Assembly (NCBI GenBank): GCA_947095535.1 | Contig: OX352774.1 | Span: 248,521,825 to 248,585,824, forward strand | Reading direction: 5' to 3' | Length of the DNA stretch: 64,000 nt | Source of the DNA: Poecilobothrus nobilitatus | Lineage: Eukaryota; Arthropoda; Insecta; Diptera; Dolichopodidae | Shown: piece after piece, positions 1 through 9,405 of the stretch | Position numbering within the stretch: position 1 is the first letter of the stretch | How the letters are laid out: each line of letters opens with the position of its first letter | Translations under genes and position numbers: made by a program | Notes under the pieces: generated by a model | What the model was told of the DNA's origin: nothing | The model's input: only the letters and a program-made list of their open reading frames with translations | The model's database searches: none

Positions 1-1
1 A

Positions 2-391
2 CCACTTTTATCAGAATTTTCCAATTTATTGCGACAAGTAAATCGTGTTAGCTTATCAACTGTATTACGTTCCCCATGTGTTGCTTCCGTTCGTAATGAA
101 ATTAATGATAATAGAAAAGAATTAGAAGCTAAAATTGATAACCTTCTTAAAGAAGATGCTGCTAAACAAGAAGAAGAAGCAAGTTCTGATGATGAAACCT
201 CATCAGGTGCATCATCAGCCGATGGAAGCTCATCAGATACTTCATCTGCTGACGGAAGTTCATCAGATACAACATCAGCCGATGGAAGCTCATCAGACAC
301 TTCATCTGCTGACGGAAGTTCATCAGATACAACATCAGCCGATGGAAGCTCATCAGACACATCATCAGGTGGCGCTTCTACCTCTGCATAA
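2..391 (+). CDS. 3' terminal coding segment of unknown acidic Ser/Asp-repeat protein (5' end outside window)
   Basis: The frame is open from base 2 to a TAA at 389-391, so the coding segment enters from the left edge; the TTG at 29 is internal, not a start. About 129 residues are visible. The first 30 are ordinary mixed sequence with one Cys. A charged stretch follows (NEINDNRKELEAKIDNLLKE), probably helical or coiled-coil, then a Lys/Glu segment. The C-terminus has five consecutive 10-residue repeats of the type SADGSSSDTS/T, ending GGASTSA. The repeat is acidic, disordered-looking and rich in Ser/Thr, so it could be glycosylated or phosphorylated. No family was recognised. Similar low-complexity tails occur in secreted insect proteins, but no signal peptide can be seen because the N-terminus is missing. 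Codon use is much less A/T-biased than the flanks, which supports real coding. Confidence 0.72.
   Translation, partial: PLLSEFSNLLRQVNRVSLSTVLRSPCVASVRNEINDNRKELEAKIDNLLKEDAAKQEEEASSDDETSSGASSADGSSSDTSSADGSSSDTTSADGSSSDTSSADGSSSDTTSADGSSSDTSSGGASTSA
209..358 (+). repeat. in-frame 30-bp coding tandem repeat with 60-bp higher-order period
   Basis: Five 30-bp units encode SADGSSSDT plus S or T. Units 1, 3 and 5 use one codon set (gcc gat gga agc) and units 2 and 4 use another (gct gac gga agt), so the array has a 60-bp super-period. Copies within each class are nearly identical. This suggests recent expansion of a two-unit block by unequal crossover or slippage. Confidence 0.85.
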
Positions 392-493
392 GCTGAAAGA
401 TAATTTGTTGATTTATTCAATTTTACAACTTAATCAATTATTTAAAAAAAATTTATAAAAATCTGTTAAAAAAAATGTATATTTCAAAATTTC

Positions 494-499
494 AATAAA
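494..499 (+). promoter_or_regulatory. polyadenylation signal AATAAA of the first gene
   Basis: A canonical AATAAA lies about 105 bases after the TAA stop of the repeat protein, a normal distance for a short insect 3' UTR. The sequence is so A/T-rich that the hexamer also occurs by chance, so the assignment rests on position. Confidence 0.5.
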
Positions 500-1233
500 G
501 TATTTCAATAGTCATGGCTTTATAGATAAAAATGTGTTTATTTTAAATAAACCATGAAAACAACTGATAAATTTCAGTCAAGAATTTTTTCTTTCTGTAA
601 TTTCCTGCCTATTCATTAATATTTCTATATTTATTATTCTATATATATTATTGAAGCTAGATCTGAAATTGCAATATTATATTAAGATTTTTATGGTGCC
701 TCGAGCGTTGATATTTAAATTTACCTTTCATTTGGAAACAAACATTTGATCATTTTTGGAACCACTTCTCATATTTTCCAAACATTCAATAAACTACATA
801 AGTAAACGTCATGAAAATTGCCCACTCTTAAAGAGTTAAAGTAGGCGAAAAAATTATAGTTTTTAATTTTTATACACCTATAGAACTTTTTGTAAATTTT
901 TTAAGGAAAATTAAAGCTGAATCATTTATTAAACATAAAACGCCATACCAATATTTACAGTTTTCTTTAAATTTTCAAAAACATTTTCTTTCATTAACAT
1001 TCTCTCTCTATTGTTATATAAAAACCTATATGATTATTTTAAAGTTTTGGAATAGCATCTATTTTAAAGCTATACTTTAACATTAGTTTTAACTAGAAAA
1101 GTTTGTTTTATTTTTAAAAACATTTTTAACAAATGATTTTTTTTTTGTAGCGGGAGAGTTACGGGTTTTATGAAAAAAAGTATGAAATGAAAAGGAGATG
1201 TTGTACAAATTTTATATTAGATTTAAAATTCAA
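500..1233. other. intergenic AT-rich DNA, nothing recognised
   Basis: No open frame of protein-like composition, no RNA gene and no clear repeat was seen. Homopolymer runs are common. Confidence 0.6.
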
Positions 1234-1305
1234 GGTTGGTTGGTTAGTATAAGTGTCTGGTACCGTTGTTCCTGAGAAAGACCTCCAAGTATCGGGTTAA
1301 CATAA
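1234..1305 (+). other. possible degenerate tRNA-like (SINE head) sequence
   Basis: A D-arm-like stretch (TGGTTAGTATAAGTG) is followed about 50 bases later by ATCGGGTTAACAT, a weak B-box-like match. The spacing fits a tRNA-derived SINE head. No acceptor stem or anticodon arm pairs well, and no second copy was found in the window, so this is tentative. Confidence 0.2.
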
Positions 1306-2981
1306 TTTTTCTACCACTTCCCTGACCATACAATTTATATTAAGGTTATATTCAAAGTTATACTTCTTAATTAATTAAAAGTAGTAAATCCTAAAGTTTG
1401 ATATTTCCGATCGATTTTCTACAAGCCTCAATTTTTTTTGCCTTAAATAATTTAAAAGTTCTAAGTATATAGAAATTGGTTTGGTTTCAGTCAAAAAAAG
1501 AATATCCTATTTAAAATGTTTAATATTTAAAATTTTACTCTACTATAATTTTTTTATTTATTTATTATTATAATGTTAATTTAACAATATATGTACATTT
1601 CCAACTAATTCATACATATATGAATAATTAAGTCTTTTAAATTAAAGAAAATTCCTTTTTTATTTTGTTTTTGTTTTCTTTCCTTCTTTTATTTTTTTTT
1701 TTTTTTCTTTAAAAAGAATTAAAATAATAAAAATTTTGTTACGTGACAATTAAATTAGTATTATTTCATAAAAAAATTATTTATTAAAAAACTTTAATAA
1801 TAATATTTAACCAACACTCTACCAAACTATTAAAAAAATAATAATTTAATATTAAATTAAAAAAAAAAAAAAGCAATTGTACTTACATATACAATTGTAC
1901 TTTTAAAATTTTTATTTTTCCTATTCCTTTATAAATTTTAAAAGTTACCATCAAATTAATTTGAATCAATAAAATTTTTTATTTTTATTTCTATTTTTAA
2001 TTAATATTTTATATATATACATATTATGTATACATATTATGTATATACTGTTTACTATTTTTTTAACTAATTATTTAATACATCATATTTTTATGATGAT
2101 ACCGTATAAATGTCAAATAAAGAATGATTATAAAATGCCAAGTAAAAGTAAAGAAAATTCATCCCCTTTATTCAATACAGATGTTTATTAACCACAAAAT
2201 TTTGTGTTATTTTACCTAAAAGACTTTTCTATTTATGTTTAAAAAAAAAAAATTTAACAGAGGTTTTCAACCTTTATGATTCTTTCTCTATATTTTATTC
2301 ACTTTAAGAATGTAGGTACTTAATTTAAATAAATTTTTAGTTTTTAAAAATTGTTTAAAACTTTAAATTTATATATGTATGCATTAATTATGTATCCCAC
2401 GAGTATTTTCATTAGTTTAGCATGTTGTTGTCTTTGATTGTAATCTTACAGGTAAATATTTATACAGAGTCTATACAAGGCCGAAAATAAACATTTGTTT
2501 ACAACATATATCAGTAATTATCTGTGTTTGAAAAGAAAATCAATAAATAAACTGTAAATTTTAGGTTTAAAAGGTTAACCCATAATCTGAAAAAAAATAA
2601 AATAAAATAAATATTAAACAATTAAAACAATATGTATACTAAAATATGCAAAATCTCGAAAGTATAAAAATTATGAAGCAAAAAATGTATTTAAGAAAAA
2701 CTTTTTTGGACAAAATCATGAAAAAAAAATCTAATTTAAATCTTTAAAAAATAATATATAAAATAAAAAATAAAAAATAAATTAAATCTTTTTAAAAATT
2801 AATCCATTCAAAAATAAAATATAGTTAAAATTCGAAAAAGAGTGATAAGAAGAAATATCAATTTTTTTTTGATGAAAAATTTTATAAAAGATTTATTTAA
2901 TAAATTTAGATCAGAATAGAATAGAAAAAGTTAGAACGCAGCACACGAATAAACGTCAAACATTTTAGATTAACTTAGAAA
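1306..2981. other. intergenic AT-rich DNA, nothing recognised
   Basis: Only A/T homopolymers and short TATA-type runs (about 2010-2050). No coding or RNA signal was seen. Confidence 0.6.
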
Positions 2982-3110
2982 TTTTTTTTTTTTTAGTGCA
3001 TTTCTCTGCCACATAAATGTGAACAGAAAATTACACAGCCTTTCCTTTTCAGGCGTGGCTGTACATGTCATAAGGGGAAATAACTCTTACGACGTGTGTG
3101 GATTCGAACA
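2982..3110 (-). mobile_element. SINE family A, 5'-truncated copy
   Basis: Read on the minus strand this segment matches the SINE-A copies at 43.4 and 62.3 kb from the B box to the poly-A tail. It carries GTTCGAATCC (B box), the CAGCC...GGCTG paired region and the CACAT-aa-ATGTG hairpin, then a terminal A run (poly-T at 2982-2994 on the plus strand). The A-box half of the tRNA head is missing, so the copy is 5'-truncated. No target-site duplication is evident. A small minus-strand ORF crossing this segment (about 3049-3297) is not considered a gene. Confidence 0.85.
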
Positions 3111-6100
3111 AAATAAGTAAAATAAATTCTGTCAAAATGAAATGACAAGAACAAAAAATTTTATTTAACAGTGTTCTATAAAGAATAACACAAGAATTAA
3201 GTAAAATTATCTTAGACCAGTCTTTAGAACTCACGTTTAAATGTACGACATAAACAAGACAATAACCGATCAAATAACAGTGTAATTTGTAAGTCAATAG
3301 TAACTACTTTAAATTAATAATCTCGGCAAAAATATTTTCATTGTTAATTGAAATGTAGATATTTTGACATCTACATTCATAGTTTGAATTGGAAAGACAA
3401 TAATGTAGAAAGATTCAACAATAGTAACGCAAGATATTGATCAAATAAAAATACTAGAAAAAGTATAGTATGTGACTAAAGATTTAGAGCAATGAAAGCT
3501 TGTCATCATGATGACGAAATAGCATCAAAATGTTAAAGCAAAGTAGCAGATTTCTGAAAATCATATGTATTTTTCATTTAACTCATATAATATAACTATT
3601 TCTACAACAAATTAAATACACAGATTTCTTTACATTTATGTGTTTTTAAAGCAGGAATTAAATAAAATGTAAAAATGAACAAGTGTCCTTTTGGATTTTT
3701 CTTTTTTTTTTTTTGTTTTTTATTAAACAAGAGATAGAACTTTTTGTTTTGATATTATTATTCTTTTTTTTCTTTCGAATTCAGAAATTTAATTTTAAAA
3801 TAGTCTATAATTAAAATTGCATGCTACTTTTAAACAATATAATATTCAACGAAAATTTAAATGAAAATTTTATTTTTAAAATCAAAATAATCATTTTATG
3901 AAAGGGATATATTTTTATACATGAAATATTATGTATATCTAAATATGTATATGTATTATGTATGTAAAAGACGATTACATAATTTGTTATTATACAATAA
4001 CAAATAAATGGATAAATTTTATTGCTACTATGATAGGTATCAATCAATGGTCACTAAATACATAGTTTATGTTCTTTATTGAAAATGATTTTCCTTCATT
4101 TGATCAATTTTTAGAGGGGGGACGAGAATAGTAAAATACGTAATAGAAAAAGAGAAGGGTTCGTGTCGAGGATGAGTATAAATGTGTACACGCATCCTTT
4201 GATTATTATTATAACTTATAAGAATAATATAAACCTGTTATTTTGTAATAATTCATAGTTTTGATATTATATTTAATTTTTTTTGTTTTTTTGTTATTCT
4301 TTTGTTTTTAATAAATATTTAACCATTTGTGATATGACTTTCAATTGGTTTGTAATTTTAAAGTTTGATTGACAGTATACAGTGGTGTAGCTGTCAAATT
4401 TAGAATTATTTAAATAGTTGACGTCAACTTCAATATCAAAAAATGACTTTAAAATGACTAATAAGAATTTGTTTTTGTAATTTATTACGAATTTCAAATA
4501 AAAAAAAAAAAATTAATTAAATAAGGAGTTCATATTATACACAGTTGGTTAAAACTTAACAAAAAAATATTTTTAGTATAAGAGATGAAAAACGATAAAA
4601 GAGCGATATTTTTAACATAAAGATATGAAAATGATCTAGAAAATTATTTTATTTCAGTTGGACTTCCATTTCTATTTTAACGAAAAATATAATATAATAT
4701 TACATACACTTTCGTTATTTTTGAAAGTTCGTTATATGAAATAAGATTTAAATTTATTGGTCATCTGGGAAAAAGAAAAAACAATTATAGTTTTAAAATA
4801 AAAAAAAATTTATTCGTTCTTTAATGAAACAAAACATTATGTAATATTTTCAAAACTTATGAAATAAAAGATTAAAAAATCGTAAAGAATTAATAAAAGT
4901 TGAAGGAATTAATAAAAAATTTTAATAATAAATAAATAAATAAATAAATAAAAAATTTTGTTTGTTTAGATCGCTTTAGAATGCCAGGCAAAGTTTATTA
5001 TCCGATTATAGTATGTTAAACAGTATATAAAAACTTTAATTTCTTTTAATTTCTAATACAACTATTTTCGTAATTTATTATACAGCCACCGCATCTAAAA
5101 AGAAAATTTTACAATATTCTATAATATATAAATTATACAATATTCGAAAAATAGTTTCAATTTTATATAAATTTAATTTTTATAATACACTGTTTTTAAT
5201 ACATAATTACACTTATAATAAAATGAAGATTTTCACTTTAACGCAATACAAAATTTTAAAATTCTGCAAAAGATAATCAAATTTTTTACTGTAATACAGT
5301 AAATATAAATGGGTACGTAGTTTTATATCATTTATTTATACGTAGTTCAGTTTTATATCATTTGAAATTACATTTAAAGATGTTAGATTTATTATTAATT
5401 GAAAGTTGAGTTGCTTTAATTTCCATTAGAATTGCCACCAGCAATCGAATAATAATAATATGTACTTTCTTAATATTCTGTTCTTTTTACAGTAATTAAT
5501 TTAAATTGTTGACAAACTTGAATAATTCTGTCAAAATTTTAAATGTCAAAATTTGTTTTTATTTGGAACTGTAAATTTGTGTTTTGTTCGCCATCTTAGT
5601 AAATTTTTTAAATTTTACCGCAATTGGAATGTAAAATTCGTTATTTAAGAATATTAATGACAGAAATGGGTTCATTTTATTAAAAGTTCGTTATAAAGTA
5701 GATCATTATACAGAATGGAATCTTACAGCATATATGTATTGAAAATTAATTAAACCAGTCAGAGATGTAATCTAAATTTGAAAGTTTCAGGACATTTTTC
5801 GTTTTATTCCAAAACCTTGTATAAATAAGATATGAAGTCATACTCAAGAATCTTGCATGTATAAGATAAAACTGCATATCATACTGTAAAAATTAATTCA
5901 AATCGAAATGAAACCAAATGAAAATTTCTGTTGATAAATGAGTATACATACATAAAGTTAGCCAAATTATTCTACTTAAAATGTTAATGGGGCGAGAAAA
6001 ATATTTTGATTGAAGCTTTTTTTTTTTGGTTCGTTTCGTAATTGCGTTTTGAACTTTGGAAATGATCATATAGTATCTACTACAAGTTTCTACATAATAT

Positions 6101-6111
6101 TAAGAAGGGGT
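3111..6111. other. long intergenic AT-rich stretch
   Basis: No gene was recognised. It contains a perfect 9-bp-stem hairpin (3352-3377), an AAAT microsatellite (about 4929-4956) and many homopolymers. Short ORFs on the minus strand near 3.8-4.5 kb have A/T-driven composition (Ile/Asn/Lys/Phe/Tyr) and are not supported as genes. Confidence 0.55.
4929..4956. repeat. (AAAT)n microsatellite
   Basis: About six tandem AAAT units, ending in an A run. It may be a microsatellite seeded by an old retroposon tail, but no retroposon body is recognisable beside it. Confidence 0.75.
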
Positions 6112-6552
6112 ACTATGGAAATCCAGCTAATATTGTAGTGGTTAAGACACCCGCCTTTCATAAGAAAGGTCTTGGGTTCAAACCCCAACTGGGTCATATA
6201 AATTAATAAAAAATAATATAGATTTTTCTTATAATATATAATTAGTAGAATATAATTAAAATTAAAAATAAAGTATAATATATCTTATAAATTATAATTA
6301 ATATCATATTGTAATAGCTATATAATAAAATAATAATAAAACCATAATTCTTGTATAAGATAATAGATGGAGTAGAATTAAAAGAAACGTCTTTCTTGTA
6401 CAATAGCTACAGCCGAGTAATCAACGGCTTAGTGAAATTAATGATTCACGAAACTGAAGCTTAGTCAAATATGAATAATAAATGACTTAGTGAATGCCCT
6501 ATACTCCTTCTTGGAGTGGCAAGGAAAAAAAAATAAAAAAAACTATGGAAAT
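6112..6552. repeat. 11-bp target-site duplications flanking SINE-C
   Basis: ACTATGGAAAT occurs at 6112-6122 and again at 6542-6552, exactly bracketing the SINE. The two copies are identical, so the insertion is probably fairly recent. Confidence 0.88.
6123..6541 (+). mobile_element. SINE family C, full-length tRNA-derived copy
   Basis: The 5' head (6123-6198) is tRNA-like: TAGTGGTTAAGACA resembles a D-arm/A box and GGGTTCAAACCCC is a strong B box with T-arm pairing. The anticodon arm is present but has an irregular loop, so this is not a functional tRNA. An A/T-rich body follows, then a conserved tail at about 6487-6523 with the hairpin ACTCC-TTCTT-GGAGT, then an A-rich run. The tail matches copies at 31.7 and 62.8 kb and the 3' end of the LINE at 31.3 kb. 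RNA polymerase III transcription from the internal A/B boxes is the usual mode for such elements. Confidence 0.88.
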
Positions 6553-7641
6553 ATGGAAATAGCAAAAGAATTTTTTTCGTAAAAGGTTGGCTACAACACT
6601 GATATCATATCAAAACTAATTTTATAAATAAAAAAACATATCCTTTTTTATTTTTTTTTTTTTATTATATTAACATGTAAATATAAATGTAATTATAAAA
6701 TTGAGAATTTTATACATATATATTTTGAATTTTTTGATAGTGTATTAAAACAGAACAATATTTTCCCAATAATAAAATTAAAAATACTATGATACACTTT
6801 TTTTTTTTTTTTTTTGTCAATGCACGTTATGAATTAAGTGACGGAAACTGAAAATAATAGTCTTTGTCAAAGTAAAGTTATTGTTTTATTTTTATTGTAT
6901 TTATTTTTTATGTATATATATAAATAATAAGTTATATTTAAACAAGAGAGTCCTTTACTATATGTAAGTAGGTATATACTATACAGGATTTATGTGAAAT
7001 GATTTTAAAAAGATGGTATTTTTTTTTTAAATTTAAATATTCTAAAACATCTGGATTTATTCACAAAATTAAAATAAAAAAAAAACAAAAAAATAAATTT
7101 TGTTGTTTTGTTGTTGTTTTTTTTTTGAAAAAAAAAAAGAAAATAAATAATTTTAATAATAGTTTTAGTTTAAAAATTTATATATTGTTTATTTTTTTGT
7201 TTTAGTATTTAATTTAGCACAGAGAAAAAAAATATTTTAAAATTAAGTAGTTGATTATGGCGTATAAAAGTTTAAAATTTTGAAAGGGATTTAAAATTTT
7301 ATAAGATTTTATTTTTATTATTTATGATATAGTTACATATGGTGGATAATGGATTGGTTATAGGGTTTTTAGATTTTATTATAATTAATAAATTAATTAA
7401 TAATGTGTAATGTTGCTTCTAACGTTCTTTTACGTCCTTCTATCCTTCCTACGATGTTCCTAGCTTTGGCTATCTCTCTTACGATATTCTGTTAGTTTTG
7501 GAGATTGCCGAATATCCTACATTCCTTGAACTGAATCTTATTGGGTTCAAAAGTTATGCCAAAATTTGCATATCATAAAATTATTGAAAGATTCGAACAA
7601 AAACGGATTTAAACTGTAGTTACTATGAAATTTATATATAG
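6553..7641. other. AT-rich DNA with no firm gene
   Basis: Mostly homopolymer-rich. From about 7400 base composition becomes more mixed, which may be the upstream part of the decayed coding patch that follows; one frame around 7550-7610 reads protein-like but cannot be placed. Confidence 0.4.
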
Positions 7642-8262
7642 CCAATAGTAGAATATTTTAAAAAATATTATCCAGAGCTTGCTGGTCATCCATTCCTTGA
7701 TGGAGTGGGATGAAGTCAAACGGTAAGGGATAGCTTAAATGTTGTCAAAATTTTTCGGCAAATGATTGAGGTTACAAATCCAAATGTCGGTTTTGTAAGC
7801 ACTATAGTTTAGTTGTTTATTATGATTGGCTTTAATTTTATTTGATAAATAATTTAAATCTGGGTCTCCCGATAATTATTGCTACAGGTTTTGTACTCTA
7901 AATTCTGCAAATCAAATTCAACCTTTTGTAAATCAAATCTAACCTTTTGTACATCAATTTCAAAATCTTACAAATCAAATTCAATCTTTTATTAAAACAG
8001 AATATAGGAGCGCGGATAATTTTAGACAACAATCGGTTCCATATACTAAGCAAATTCATGATCTTCTTGTGCAGACAAAACATACTATTGTATTCCTGAT
8101 ATCATATTCAGCAATGATGAACCCCATTCAAGAGTTTTATCTCATAATCAAATTTTATGCTCCAATTTATTAGATTATTGTGCAAATTCTCCGAGTTTAA
8201 TAGATTTAATTGAACAAGTTGTGCCAACTGTTACAGCCCATAAATGGCCTACTAAATGTTAA
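7642..8262 (+). pseudogene. unidentified decayed protein-coding patch
   Basis: Three stretches read like protein rather than A/T noise. At 7642-7809 one frame is broken by a single TGA (7711-7713). At 7856 to about 8080 another frame is broken by a single TAA (7940-7942), where a CAA seems expected from the neighbouring Gln/Asn/Phe repeats (NQIQPF type). At 8074-8262 a third frame is open to a TAA. The joins need frameshifts. An alternative for the last piece is a real exon starting after the pyrimidine-rich acceptor ending CAG at 8072-8074. The first piece runs into a hydrophobic, membrane-like end. The family was not recognised: a host gene relic, a transposon gene or an old viral insertion are all possible. 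Confidence 0.4.
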
Positions 8263-9299
8263 AATACATACACAATTTTTTTTTTACTTTTCTATAATAT
8301 TTTAATGGGGTTTTTAAAAAAGTTTTATACAGCTCTGAAAAATAAACTTTTTTTTTTTTTTTAAACATTTAATAGTTTTGATTCTATTTGAATTTAAATA
8401 ATTTATATTGAAATTGTAGTTATTATTTTTTTTTTTTATTAAAATTTTATTTATTAAAATTGTTTTTAAAATTGAATCAATAAAAAAAAAAAAAAATTTC
8501 TTAACATAATAATTTCTAATAAAATTGTTAAGCACTTTATTTACTTTACTAGAATTTAATGTGAAGGAAAATATTGACTAATCAAAGTTTTAACGAGAAA
8601 AATTTTTTTTTTTTTTAAAAATAATTTTTTTATGTATATTATTAATTTTACATATTTTCCATATCGTGTACAATTCAGTATGATTTGAATTTTTTGATTT
8701 GCGATCTGTTGTTTAAATTCGATAACTGATAAATTATTACAGGGTACCTTCGTTTTAGATTTATATTGCTTCGGTTGCTTACTTTTTAATTTATCAGCAT
8801 TAGTTAGACATAAAATCTTCGGGTAAATATACCTTAAGAAAACAAGACAAAATACCTAAAAACGACATTGTAAATGTCAAACTAAAGTGGAGAGAGCACA
8901 GGTCAAAAAAAATCTCTAGAAAAAACTATAGAATCAAAATATATTGGCTCCTATCTCTAAATTCTAGATTTTCAATAAAATATAAAATTTCGTTATATAA
9001 AGAAATAATTTAGCCTATTTGGTTGTACGGTATACACTATACAGCTATGGGGCTGTGGCAAATACACTCAAATTCAGACCAAATTTTTCTAAAATATAAT
9101 TTTACGTAATTTGGGCAAGGGCTTCTTGTTTTAGATTTTGAGATTACTTAGTGTGAACAAAGAAATAAAAAACATGTACTAAAACATAAGATCAGTTCAG
9201 AAGGGCATATACAAATGTAGAAGCATCAAAACTCGTAAATTCTGAAAATACCAATAGATGAATTAAAAAACATTCGATTTACCGATAAGCGTAAATTAT
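8263..9299. other. AT-rich DNA, nothing recognised
   Basis: Long T and A runs; no coding or RNA signal supported. The region 9001-9299 is less homopolymeric but unidentified. Confidence 0.5.
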
Positions 9300-9405
9300 A
9301 CCTTTACGGAGGTCAATGTTTTTTAGTAAGTTAAAGTATCACATAACTTTGTTGCATATAGTATCTTTCGATGATTCTCTCCATCCTTGTCCAAATTAAT
9401 AACTG
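9300..9405 (+). repeat. dispersed repeat G, copy 1
   Basis: Shares a block of about 80 bases with 30240-30335, including GTTAAAGT.TCACATAACT and AGTA..TTTCGAT, and both copies are followed within about 100 bases by a long T run. Identity is moderate. No coding sense was found. Probably an old interspersed element of unknown class. Confidence 0.55.

Noticed and set aside
135..458. Overlapping plus and minus ORFs inside the Ser/Asp repeat
   Set aside because: They are alternate-frame readings of the 30-bp repeat; only the acidic frame matches the upstream open frame and stops just before an AATAAA.
6133..6200. Functional tRNA gene at the head of SINE-C
   Set aside because: The anticodon loop has the wrong size, no acceptor stem pairs, and the segment is the 5' end of a retroposon bounded by a target-site duplication.
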